DNA of 64,000 nucleotides, from assembly GCF_012567545.1 (NCBI RefSeq), contig NZ_CP046182.1, positions 2,324 to 66,323 on the forward strand, in the 5' to 3' direction. Position numbers and translations under genes: made by a program. Position 1 is the first letter of the stretch; each line of letters opens with the position of its first letter. This DNA comes from Enterobacteriaceae endosymbiont of Donacia fulgens (lineage in GTDB: Bacteria > Pseudomonadota > Gammaproteobacteria > Enterobacterales > Enterobacteriaceae). Positions 51,668 to 60,753 of this stretch are shown piece by piece. The notes under the pieces are model-generated. The model did not search any database. It was not told the DNA's origin and saw only the letters and a list, made by a program, of their open reading frames with translations.

Positions 51668-52630
51668 ATGATTCAAAAAATTGGTGTTCTTACAAGTGGG
51701 GGAGATGCTCCAGGAATGAATGCTGCAATTAGAGGTGTTGTTAGAACAGCATTAGGATATAATATCGAAGTTTTTGGAATATATAATGGTTATTTGGGAT
51801 TATATAATAATCATATTATAAAATTAGATAGATTCAGTGTATCTGATATTATTAACAAAGGGGGTACTTTTTTAGGATCTGCTCGTTTTATTCAATTTAA
51901 AAATAGAATAATACGTTCTATTGCTATAAATAATATGAAAAAAAATGGTATTAATGCATTAGTTGTAATAGGGGGAGATGGTACTTATATGGGTGCTAAA
52001 TTATTAACAGAAATGGGGTTCCCATGTATAGGAATTCCAGGAACAATCGATAATGATGTTTCAGGTACTGATTATAGTATAGGATATTCTACTGCATTAG
52101 AAACTATTGTTCAAGCTATTGATAAATTAAGAGATACTTCTACTTCTCATCAAAGAATATCTATTGTTGAAATTATGGGTAGACATTGCGGAGATTTAAC
52201 TTTATCTGCAGCTATTGCTGGAGGTTGTGAATTTATTGTTTTACCAGAAGTTAATTATAATCAAGAAGATTTAGTAAAAGAAATAAAAATAGGTATAGAA
52301 AAAGGTAAAAAACACGCTATAGTATTGATTACAGAATTTATTTGTGATATTAATAAACTAGCAAATTTTATCCAAAAAAAAATTAAACGTGAAACTAGAA
52401 CTACAGTTTTAGGCTATATTCAAAGGGGGGGGTCTCCTGTTGCATATGATCGTATTTTAGGTTCTCGTATGGGAGCATTTGCAGTTGAATTATTATATAA
52501 AGGATATGGAGGAAGATGTATAGGTATTCAAAATGATAAAATGGTTCATCATGATATTATTGATGCTATTTTAAATATGAAAAAAATTTTTAAAAAAGAT
52601 TTATTAGATACTGCAAAAAAGTTATTTTAA
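51668..52630 (+). CDS. pfkA: 6-phosphofructokinase
   Basis: Commits fructose 6-phosphate to glycolysis. With the ATG at 51668 the protein has 320 residues, as in E. coli, beginning [20 protein letters not shown]. Catalytic Asp127 is in [20 protein letters not shown] and MGRHCGDL are further active-site blocks. The frame is open from a TTG at 51656, but the Shine-Dalgarno GAGG (51658-51661) lies between the two, which decides for the ATG. Confidence 0.97.
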   Translation: MIQKIGVLTSGGDAPGMNAAIRGVVRTALGYNIEVFGIYNGYLGLYNNHIIKLDRFSVSDIINKGGTFLGSARFIQFKNRIIRSIAINNMKKNGINALVVIGGDGTYMGAKLLTEMGFPCIGIPGTIDNDVSGTDYSIGYSTALETIVQAIDKLRDTSTSHQRISIVEIMGRHCGDLTLSAAIAGGCEFIVLPEVNYNQEDLVKEIKIGIEKGKKHAIVLITEFICDINKLANFIQKKIKRETRTTVLGYIQRGGSPVAYDRILGSRMGAFAVELLYKGYGGRCIGIQNDKMVHHDIIDAILNMKKIFKKDLLDTAKKLF

Positions 52631-52654
52631 TAAAATTATAAAAAGAGATAAAAT

Positions 52655-52942
52655 ATGAAGAATATAAAATTTTTAAAAAGAATAGAAATAGGAAAAAAAT
52701 TTAGTAGACGTTTAAGAATTAATAATCAATTTCCAGCCATTATCTATGGTAAAAAAAAAAAAGAAATGCCTATTATGATAAATAATGAAGATATAATTAA
52801 TATTGATTTTAAAAATTTTTTTAAAAAAAAAATTCAATTAATAGATGAAAAAAAAAAAATATATAAAGTAAAAATTATTGATATTCAATATCATCCATAT
52901 AAAAATAATAAAATATTTCATATAGATTTTTTATTTGTATAA
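52655..52942 (+). CDS. rplY: 50S ribosomal protein L25
   Basis: Binds 5S rRNA in the large subunit. The 95 residues match the 94 of E. coli L25 (short form without the CTC domain); SRRLRINNQFPAIIYG is near 18-33 and the ending DIQYHPYKNNKIFHIDFLFV corresponds to the conserved C-terminal block. Two 12-A tracts fall in this short gene (52751-52762 and 52848-52859). It is 24 nt from pfkA and convergent with dapB. Confidence 0.95.
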   Translation: MKNIKFLKRIEIGKKFSRRLRINNQFPAIIYGKKKKEMPIMINNEDIINIDFKNFFKKKIQLIDEKKKIYKVKIIDIQYHPYKNNKIFHIDFLFV

Positions 52943-53017
52943 TTATTTTTTATATAAAAAATCTTATATATATTATATATATTTTTATCTATATAGAAGA
53001 TTAACTAATAATTAAAT

Positions 53018-53794
53018 TTATATTCCTAACACATCATGCATATTATATATTCCTGTTTTTTTGTTATTAAGCCAAATAGCAGCATTAATAGCTCCTTTAG
53101 CAAAAGGAATTCTATTTGATGCTTTATGAATTAATTCTATTTGTTCTCCAATAAAAGAAAATAAAATATTATGTTCTCCATATAAATCAGCCGCTCTGAT
53201 AGAATGACATTTTACCTTTTTAGTAATATTAAATTTTTTATAAGTATAAGTAATAATATCTTTTAATGATAAAGCTGTCCCTGATGGAAAATCTTTTTTT
53301 TTTTTATGATGTTTTTCTATTATATCTATATCTAAATAATTTATTTCTTTATTTTTACATAAAATTTTAGTAAAATTTTCTATTATTTTTAATAAAAAAT
53401 TTATACCTTGACTAAAATTAGAAGATAAAACAATAGCTATATCTTTTGATATTTTTTTTATTATTAATTTTTGTTGTTCAGTAAAACCTGTAGTTCCAAT
53501 AACAATTTTTTTTTTATATTTTTTACAAAAATTAACATTTTCTAATGTTGTTTTTGGATTTGTAAAATCTATTAAAATATCAAATTGATCTTTAATATTA
53601 ATTAAATTAGATTCAATATTTAAAAAATTTGATTTATATAATATTTTATTTTTATTTTTTAAAGATAATTTATGTTCTGTAACTCCATTTAATAAAATAT
53701 TATTTATTTTATTTGTATTTAATACTTTTAAAATATTTTTACCCATACGCCCATTAATACCTGCTATTGCTAAATGAATTTTATTATCTTTCAT
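53018..53794 (-). CDS. dapB: 4-hydroxy-tetrahydrodipicolinate reductase
   Basis: NAD(P)H reduction after DapA in the lysine pathway. The Rossmann motif AGINGRMGKNI is at about 10-20, DFTNPKTTLEN near 76, GTTGF near 99, and the active-site HHKKKKDFPSGTA with catalytic His and Lys near 155-167. It has 258 residues against 273 in E. coli. A 12-A tract encodes the Lys run of the active-site block. It is close to lspA-ileS-rpsT, as in E. coli, with fkpB, ispH and rihC missing. Confidence 0.96.
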   Translation of the reverse strand: MKDNKIHLAIAGINGRMGKNILKVLNTNKINNILLNGVTEHKLSLKNKNKILYKSNFLNIESNLINIKDQFDILIDFTNPKTTLENVNFCKKYKKKIVIGTTGFTEQQKLIIKKISKDIAIVLSSNFSQGINFLLKIIENFTKILCKNKEINYLDIDIIEKHHKKKKDFPSGTALSLKDIITYTYKKFNITKKVKCHSIRAADLYGEHNILFSFIGEQIELIHKASNRIPFAKGAINAAIWLNNKKTGIYNMHDVLGI

Positions 53795-53816
53795 AATAAA
53801 TAAACCTATATATTAT

Positions 53817-54248
53817 TTAAATGTTTAAAAAAATATCTTTTATAATAAAAATTATTCCAATACAAATTAAAATATCTGCAATATTAAAAACTGGAAAATG
53901 ATAATTATATATATGTATATCTATAAAATCTATTACAAAACCATATTTTATTCTACTAATAAAATTACCTAATATTCCCCCTAATATAAAATTATTAGTT
54001 AGTTGTTTATTTTTATTTTTTATAAAAAAAAATATTATTATAATAATATTTATTACATTAAAAACTAAAACAGTATTTTTATAATTTTTTAAAAAACCAA
54101 AAATTATTCCATAATTTTTTAAATAAATAAAATTTAAATAAGAACAAATATGATAACATTTATATAATTTTATTTTTTTTATAATTAAATTTTTACAAAA
54201 AAAATCTATTACTATAAATAATAAAATATAAATATTTGTTATTTTCAT
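53817..54248 (-). CDS. lspA: Lipoprotein signal peptidase with altered GNxxDR motif
   Basis: Aspartic protease of the inner membrane that removes prolipoprotein signal peptides. Four membrane helices are visible. The catalytic aspartates are Asp107 in VIDFIDI and Asp125 in FNIADILI. The conserved GNxxDR motif reads GNFISR (94-99), so its Asp is Ser98. It has 143 residues against 164 in E. coli. It follows ileS, as in E. coli. At least one substrate, BamB, is coded in the window. Confidence 0.93.
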   Translation of the reverse strand: MKITNIYILLFIVIDFFCKNLIIKKIKLYKCYHICSYLNFIYLKNYGIIFGFLKNYKNTVLVFNVINIIIIIFFFIKNKNKQLTNNFILGGILGNFISRIKYGFVIDFIDIHIYNYHFPVFNIADILICIGIIFIIKDIFLNI

Positions 54249-54274
54249 TTTTATTATAATTTTACTAAAAATTT

Positions 54275-57055
54275 TTAAATAAATAAACGTTTTTCACCAT
54301 TACCTATAGTATTTAATTCACAACGATCACAAATATTATTGATTATATTTTTTGAGTAATACCAACAACGTTTACATTTAGAATATTTTGATTTTCTAAT
54401 CTTAAAATTTTGTATTAATTTATCTATAGATGTTTTTTCTTCATAGTAAAAAGAAATATTAGATACTAATAATAAAAAACGTAATTCTGAACCTAATATT
54501 ATTAATTTTTTATAAATATTTTTATTTACAAAAACAATAATATTTGCCTCCAAAGAACTACCTATAATTTTTTTATTTCTTGCATATTCAATTATTTTAT
54601 TTATTTCATTTTTAAAAATAAAAATATCATTCCAATATTCATAATTCATTTTATTATTTGATGATAAATAAAATAATTTAGAATACCATTCTTCTGTAAA
54701 AACATATTTAGATCTTTTACCTGGAATATAATTCCAAATTTCATGAGCTGTAAAAGATAATATTGGAGCAATCCATCTTACTAAAGATTCAAGAATCATA
54801 TATAAAGATGTTTGACAACTTAATCTTTCTATACTTTTTTTTTTAAAAGTATATTGTCTATCTTTAATAATATCAAAATAAATAGATCCTAAATCTATAG
54901 AACAAAATTGCATTATTTCTTGTATTACATTTTTTATATTATAATTATTATAATATTTTATAATTTTATTTTGTACAATTTTTGTTTTATGTATAATCCA
55001 TTTATCTAATATTAACATATTTTCTTTTTGTATTATATCTTTTTCTGGTATAAATTGATCTAAATTAGATAATAAAAATCTAACTGTATTACGAATACGT
55101 CTATAAGTTTCTGTAATTCTTTGTAATATATCTGAAGATATATTTATTTCATTAGTATAATCTGTAGAAGCAACCCATAATCTTAAAATATCACTACCTA
55201 ATGTGTTTATTATATTTTGAGGTTTAATAATATTACCTAAAGATTTAGACATTTTTTTACCATTATTATCAACAGTAAATCCATGACTTATTACTGTTTT
55301 ATATGGAATATTATTATCTATAGCTGTTGAAATAATTAATGAAGAAATAAACCATCCTCGATACTGATCATTTCCTTCTAAATAGATATCAATCTTATTA
55401 TTTTTAAATTCTTTAATTTGTTTAATAATTGAATAATAAGTGGATCCAGAATCAAACCAAACATCTAATACATCTACAACTTTTTCATATAAAATAGCAT
55501 CTTGACCTAAAAATATTTTAGGATCTAAATCCCACCATGCTTGAATACCTTTTTTTTCAATCATACAAGCTATTTTTTCAATAAATTTTAAAGAATTAAT
55601 ATGTATTTTTTGTGTTTTTTTATTAATAAATAAAGGAATAGGAATACCCCAAATTCTTTGTCTAGAAATACACCAATCAGGTCTTTTATCTAACATTAAA
55701 TTCATTCTTTCATAACCCCAGTTAGGTATCCATTTGACTTTTTTTATTAATTTTTTTGCTAATTTTCTAAGATTTTGATCTATACTAATAAACCATTGAG
55801 GTGTAGATATATATATAATTGGTATTTTATGACGCCAACAATATGGATAATTATGAATATAATTATCTAATAAAAATAATGAATTTTTTTCTGTTAAAAT
55901 TTTAGTAATTATTTTTTCAGAGGAAAAAATATTAATTTTATTTAATTCAGGATGTATACCATTTTTAAAAAACCCTTTTTTATCTATAATATTTTCTAAA
56001 CATGTTATTTTATATTTATTACATATATTATAATCATCTAATCCATGATTAGGTGCCATATGTACAATACCTGTACCTGATTTTTCAGAAACATAATTAT
56101 CTATAATAAGAGATGAAATTTTATTATTAATTGGATTTTTTATTAAAATATTTTTAAAAAATTTACCTTTTATTTCTAATAAAACTTTCCATTTTATAAT
56201 TTTTTTTTTATTCATAATAATATTAACTAAATTCTTAGCTATTATAATAATATTTTTATCAATTTTAATTAATTGATAATATATTTCTGGATTTAAAACA
56301 ATTGCTCTATTTGCAGGTATAGTCCATGGAGTAGTAGTCCATATCAAAAAAGAAATATTATAATTTTCTATTTTTATATTTATTTTTTTTTTAAAAAAAT
56401 CAATGTTAATTATATTAAACATAACATAACATGTTAATGTTTTTTTTTTTAAATAATCAACTTCAGCACCTGCCAGAGAAGAAAGACATTTTGTACACCA
56501 ATGTACTGGTTTTTTACCTTTATATATATAATTATTTTCAATAATTTTTCCTAAAGTACGAATAATATTTGCTTCTGTTTTAAAATTCATTGTTAAATAA
56601 GGATTTAACCAATCAGCAAATATTCCTAATCTTATAAAATCTTTTTTTTGTTTTTTAATTTGTTCCAAAGCGTACTTTCTACATTCAATTCTAAATTGTT
56701 TTTTAGAAATTTTTTCATTTTTTTTTTTTAAAATTTCTTCTACTTTTTGTTCTATAGGTAATCCATGACAATCCCATCCGGGAATAAATGAAGTATAATA
56801 TCCATGCATATTTTTAAATTTTATAATAATATCTTTTAAAATTTTATTAAAAGCATGACCAATATGAATATTACCATTAGCATATGGTGGGCCATCATGT
56901 AAAATAAATTTTTTTTTATTTTTTTTAGTATTTAATATTTTTTTATATAAATTATCTTTTTCCCATTGTTTTAATATAGTTAATTCATTTTTTGTTAAAC
57001 ATGCTTTCATTGGAAATTTTGTTTTTGGTAAATTTAAATTAAATTTATTTTTCAT
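54275..57055 (-). CDS. ileS: Isoleucyl-tRNA synthetase
   Basis: Class Ia synthetase with an editing domain. HIGH-type PPYANGNIHIGHAFNKIL near 55-72, editing-domain WTTTPWTIPANRAI near 238, KMSKS in GKKMSKSLGN near 600 and the C-terminal zinc finger CKRCWYYSKNI...CDRC near 893-912. It has 926 residues against 938 in E. coli. It is divergent from rpsT; ribF, which lies between them in E. coli, is lost. Two T runs of 11-12 lie in the coding region. Confidence 0.97.
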   Translation of the reverse strand: MKNKFNLNLPKTKFPMKACLTKNELTILKQWEKDNLYKKILNTKKNKKKFILHDGPPYANGNIHIGHAFNKILKDIIIKFKNMHGYYTSFIPGWDCHGLPIEQKVEEILKKKNEKISKKQFRIECRKYALEQIKKQKKDFIRLGIFADWLNPYLTMNFKTEANIIRTLGKIIENNYIYKGKKPVHWCTKCLSSLAGAEVDYLKKKTLTCYVMFNIINIDFFKKKINIKIENYNISFLIWTTTPWTIPANRAIVLNPEIYYQLIKIDKNIIIIAKNLVNIIMNKKKIIKWKVLLEIKGKFFKNILIKNPINNKISSLIIDNYVSEKSGTGIVHMAPNHGLDDYNICNKYKITCLENIIDKKGFFKNGIHPELNKINIFSSEKIITKILTEKNSLFLLDNYIHNYPYCWRHKIPIIYISTPQWFISIDQNLRKLAKKLIKKVKWIPNWGYERMNLMLDKRPDWCISRQRIWGIPIPLFINKKTQKIHINSLKFIEKIACMIEKKGIQAWWDLDPKIFLGQDAILYEKVVDVLDVWFDSGSTYYSIIKQIKEFKNNKIDIYLEGNDQYRGWFISSLIISTAIDNNIPYKTVISHGFTVDNNGKKMSKSLGNIIKPQNIINTLGSDILRLWVASTDYTNEINISSDILQRITETYRRIRNTVRFLLSNLDQFIPEKDIIQKENMLILDKWIIHKTKIVQNKIIKYYNNYNIKNVIQEIMQFCSIDLGSIYFDIIKDRQYTFKKKSIERLSCQTSLYMILESLVRWIAPILSFTAHEIWNYIPGKRSKYVFTEEWYSKLFYLSSNNKMNYEYWNDIFIFKNEINKIIEYARNKKIIGSSLEANIIVFVNKNIYKKLIILGSELRFLLLVSNISFYYEEKTSIDKLIQNFKIRKSKYSKCKRCWYYSKNIINNICDRCELNTIGNGEKRLFI

Positions 57056-57211
57056 ACTAATTATCTTGAATTTATTTTTAATTTAATAAAATTAATAATT
57101 ATAAATTTTATTTTATTTATATATAGATATTATATATAATATTATTTTATGTAAATATTTAATTGTTATAAAAAAATAAAAATTATTAATATAATTAGAA
57201 GGAATTTTTAT

Positions 57212-57475
57212 ATGGCAAATATAAAATCAGCTAAAAAGAGAGCTTTAAAATCAGAAGAAAAAAGAAAACATAATATTAATTATCGTTCTATGCTACGTAC
57301 CTTTATTAAAAGGGTTAATAATGCTATTTCTGATAAAAATATTGAATTATCAAAAAAAAATTTTAAAAAATTACAATCTGTTATTGATAAACAAGTACAA
57401 AAAAAATTAATTCATAAAAATAAGGCATCTCGTTGTAAATCTAGAATATATAATAAAATTATAAATATTCTTTAA
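57212..57475 (+). CDS. rpsT: 30S ribosomal protein S20
   Basis: Primary 16S rRNA-binding protein. It has 87 residues, as in E. coli; MANIKSAKKRALKSEEKR is at the start and HKNKASRCKSRIY near the end. An AGAAGGA Shine-Dalgarno sequence precedes an ATG (E. coli uses TTG). It stands divergent from ileS and 22 nt before erpA. Confidence 0.97.
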   Translation: MANIKSAKKRALKSEEKRKHNINYRSMLRTFIKRVNNAISDKNIELSKKNFKKLQSVIDKQVQKKLIHKNKASRCKSRIYNKIINIL

Positions 57476-57497
57476 CTATTAATTAAATATTAAAATA

Positions 57498-57833
57498 ATG
57501 GATATTCATTTAATGAATGTACCTATTTCTTTAACAAAAAAAGCAATAAAGAAAATAAAAAAATTAGATAATAAAAATCTAAATTTTAGAATATTTATTC
57601 TAGGTGGAGGATGTAGTGGTTTCAAATATGATTTTATTTTAGATAAAAAAATAAAAAAAAATGATATTTTAATAAATTTATCAGGTATTAATATTGTAAT
57701 AGATAAAATAAGTATGCAATATTTATCAGGAAGTATTATTGATTATATTGAAAGTATTGAAGAATCTAGATTTATTATTAGAAATCCATATATGAAAAAT
57801 ACATGTAGTTGTGGTTCTTCTTTTGATATTTAA
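57498..57833 (+). CDS. erpA: Iron-sulfur cluster insertion protein ErpA
   Basis: A-type carrier that delivers Fe-S clusters, for example to IspG/IspH; LeuC in this window also needs a cluster. The three cysteines are in GGGCSGFKYDF near 36-46 and NTCSCGSSFDI at the C terminus (near 101-111). ESRFIIRNPYM near 88 supports ErpA rather than IscA. It has 111 residues against 114 in E. coli. A second ATG at 57513 is possible, but the first is kept. It lies right after rpsT, an order not found in E. coli. Confidence 0.94.
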   Translation: MDIHLMNVPISLTKKAIKKIKKLDNKNLNFRIFILGGGCSGFKYDFILDKKIKKNDILINLSGINIVIDKISMQYLSGSIIDYIESIEESRFIIRNPYMKNTCSCGSSFDI

Positions 57834-57865
57834 TTTTAAAAACTTATTAATATGAGGAAAAATTT

Positions 57866-58564
57866 ATGTCTAATACAAAATTAGTATTATTACGTCATGG
57901 TCAAAGTGAATGGAATAAAAAAAATTTATTTACTGGATGGCATGATATAGAATTATCTCCAGAAGGAGAAATTGAAGCAATACAAGCAGGAAAAATTTTA
58001 AAAAAAAATAATTTTAAATTTGATTATGCATATACTTCTTTTTTAAAAAGAGCAATAAATACTTTATGGTTAACTTTAAAAGAATTAGATCAACTTTGGA
58101 TTCCTGTTAAAAAAACATGGAGATTAAATGAAAGACATTATGGAAAATTACAAGGAATGAATAAAGATGAAATTACAAGTAAATTTGGTATAGAAAAAGT
58201 ACAAAAATGGCGTCGTAGTTTTACTACTGAACCACCATCATTATCAATTAATGATCCAAGATGGTCCAGATTTGATCAAAAATATTCTAAATTAGAAGAT
58301 TATCAGTTACCTTTATCAGAAAGTTTATTTAAAACTTTAGAAAGAGTCATATATATATGGAAAAGTAGTATATCATCTAAAATTATGAATGGAGAACGAA
58401 TTATTATTGTTGCTCATGGTAATTCATTAAGAGCTTTAATTAAATATATTGAAAACATTAATGATATTGATATAATTAATTTAAATATTGCTACTGGTAT
58501 CCCTATAATTTATGAATTTGATAATAATTTAAATTATAAAAAAAAATATTATTTAAATAATTAA
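57866..58564 (+). CDS. gpmA: 2,3-bisphosphoglycerate-dependent phosphoglycerate mutase
   Basis: Interconverts 3- and 2-phosphoglycerate. The phosphohistidine is in LLRHGQSEWN near 8-17, NERHYGKLQG near 87 and the second His in VAHGNSLRAL near 180. It has 232 residues against 250 in E. coli; the difference is the mobile C-terminal tail, which ends here at YYLNN. A strong GAGGA Shine-Dalgarno sequence precedes the ATG. It is convergent with pta with only 12 nt between. Confidence 0.97.
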   Translation: MSNTKLVLLRHGQSEWNKKNLFTGWHDIELSPEGEIEAIQAGKILKKNNFKFDYAYTSFLKRAINTLWLTLKELDQLWIPVKKTWRLNERHYGKLQGMNKDEITSKFGIEKVQKWRRSFTTEPPSLSINDPRWSRFDQKYSKLEDYQLPLSESLFKTLERVIYIWKSSISSKIMNGERIIIVAHGNSLRALIKYIENINDIDIINLNIATGIPIIYEFDNNLNYKKKYYLNN

Positions 58565-58576
58565 TATAATTAAATA

Positions 58577-60721
58577 TTATTTTATTTTTTTTTGAGATCC
58601 AGATTGGAGTACTGTAACTGCAATTGTATAGATTATATCTTCAATTGAAGCGCCTCTTGAAAGATCGTTAATTGGTTTTTTAATACCTTGTAATATAGGA
58701 CCTATAGAAATTATTTTAGATGTTCTTTGAACTGCTTTATAAGTAGTATTACCTGTATTCAGGTCAGGAAATATAATAATATTAGCTTTTCCAGCAACTA
58801 AAGATTTTGGTGCTTTATATTTACCAATACTTTTTATAACAGCTGCATCATATTGTAACGGGCCATCTATTATTAGATTTGGTAATTTATTTTGTACTAA
58901 TTTAGTTGCTTTATGTACTTTTTCAACTTCAATACCTTTACTGGAGGTACCTGTTGCATAAGAAATCATTGCTATTTTAGGTATTATATTAAATAATTTA
59001 CTAGTTTTTGCTGATTGTATTGCTATTTCAGCTAACTGTTTATAATTAGGATTAGGATTAATTGCACAATCACTAAATATTAATACATTTTCAGGTAATA
59101 ACATAATGAATATTGATGAAATTATAGAATATTCTGGTAAAGTTTTAATAATTTGTAATGCAGGTCTTATAGTATTAGCAGTTGTTGCATTAGCTCCAGA
59201 AACAATACCATCTACTTCATTATTTTCTAACATCATAGTAGCTAAAAACATATTATTTTTTAATAATTTTATAGCATTTTTTTCATTTAAAAACTTATTT
59301 TTTCTAATATACATTAATTTTTCTATATAATTATTTCTAATATGTATAGGATCAATAATATTTATATTATTATTTAAATTTATATTATTTATTTTTGCTA
59401 TATTTATAATTTCTTTTTTATTACCTAATAATATACATTTAGCTATATTTTTTTGAGAACATATTACTGCTGCTTTAAGAGTACGTAATTCATTACCTTC
59501 TGGTAATAATATTGTTTTTTTAAGTTTACAAGCTTTATTTATTAAATTATATTTGAATATAAATGGAGAAATATAAAATTTATAATTTAAATATTTTTTA
59601 TTATTAAAAATATTAGAAGGAATATATAAATTAATAAAATTAATAATATTTAATATTAATTTATTATCATTAATTGGGAAATTATTTTTATAAATATTTT
59701 GTATTTTTAAATAAGTTTTATAAAAATTATTTTTTGTATATAAAAGATATATATTATTATTAATAATTTTAGAAATTTTTTTTATAATTAAATCATATTT
59801 TTTTTCTACAAAATCTGTCAATAATATAGCTTTACAAAAAATATTTTTAGATAAAATATTATATATTTTTTTAATAGTATTATTATCTTTTATAGATATA
59901 ATTATTAAAGATTTAACAAAAAATTCTTTATTTATAAAAATTTGTTTGCTAAAAAAAATAATATATTTAATATTACTATATTTTAAATCGATAGGTAAAT
60001 TACAGTCTAAATATTTACATATAATTTTTAAATCTATTCCAAATACAAAATTTTTTAACCATGGAATACATATAATTTTTTCTTTATTAAAAGATAATAA
60101 ATTATTATTTTCAATATTTTTTTCTTTTTTTAAAAAAAAATTTTTAAATATATTTATATTATAAAAGAAAGGATTATTATTTTGATTAATAAATAATTTT
60201 TTAGCAAAAGAAAACATATAATTTGATTTTAAATTAAAAATTTTTTCTTTAAAAATCATATCAATTATAGATTTTGTTTTTTTTAAAGTTTCATTTTTTA
60301 AAAACATAGATGTAACAAAAATAATTTTTGCATCAAATATATTTGCTATATCACAATTTAATTTAAATAATATTTGTTCAATATAAAGAGGTATTATTCC
60401 TTCTATTAGGATAATATCTGTATCTTTTATATTTTGAAAATATTTTTCAATTATATTTTCAATAATATTATTATATGAAGTATCATTATTTAATAAACTA
60501 ATATCATTAATTTTTATTGAATCAATAGATTTTATATTAAAATTATATTTATTTAAAATATTATTAGTATAATTAAAATTATAATTTTCTATTTGAGAAA
60601 CAGGTTTAAAAAATTTACATCTTAATTTCTTATTATTAAAATAATTTAATAATCCTATATTTATACTAGTAAAAAAATGAATATCAATATTTATTGGTAT
60701 TGACATAATTATTTTTAACAT
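58577..60721 (-). CDS. pta: Phosphate acetyltransferase
   Basis: Converts acetyl-CoA to acetyl phosphate. With 714 residues it has exactly the E. coli length and the same three parts: an N-terminal P-loop-like domain (strongly drifted here), the DRTGG domain and the conserved C-terminal catalytic domain from about 390 on, with LPEGNELRTLKAAVIC, VDGIVSGANATTANTIRPALQ split near 507-527, SYATGTSSKG near 595 and FPDLNTGNTTYK near 657. It follows ackA by 32 nt; together they give ATP and acetate. Confidence 0.96.
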   Translation of the reverse strand: MLKIIMSIPINIDIHFFTSINIGLLNYFNNKKLRCKFFKPVSQIENYNFNYTNNILNKYNFNIKSIDSIKINDISLLNNDTSYNNIIENIIEKYFQNIKDTDIILIEGIIPLYIEQILFKLNCDIANIFDAKIIFVTSMFLKNETLKKTKSIIDMIFKEKIFNLKSNYMFSFAKKLFINQNNNPFFYNINIFKNFFLKKEKNIENNNLLSFNKEKIICIPWLKNFVFGIDLKIICKYLDCNLPIDLKYSNIKYIIFFSKQIFINKEFFVKSLIIISIKDNNTIKKIYNILSKNIFCKAILLTDFVEKKYDLIIKKISKIINNNIYLLYTKNNFYKTYLKIQNIYKNNFPINDNKLILNIINFINLYIPSNIFNNKKYLNYKFYISPFIFKYNLINKACKLKKTILLPEGNELRTLKAAVICSQKNIAKCILLGNKKEIINIAKINNINLNNNINIIDPIHIRNNYIEKLMYIRKNKFLNEKNAIKLLKNNMFLATMMLENNEVDGIVSGANATTANTIRPALQIIKTLPEYSIISSIFIMLLPENVLIFSDCAINPNPNYKQLAEIAIQSAKTSKLFNIIPKIAMISYATGTSSKGIEVEKVHKATKLVQNKLPNLIIDGPLQYDAAVIKSIGKYKAPKSLVAGKANIIIFPDLNTGNTTYKAVQRTSKIISIGPILQGIKKPINDLSRGASIEDIIYTIAVTVLQSGSQKKIK

Positions 60722-60753
60722 TATTATATACCTTTTAAATTGATTAATTTTTA

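Noticed and set aside
52943..53017. AT-only inverted repeat after rplY as terminator
   Set aside because: Short A/T palindromes such as this one are common by chance in this base composition; too weak to call.
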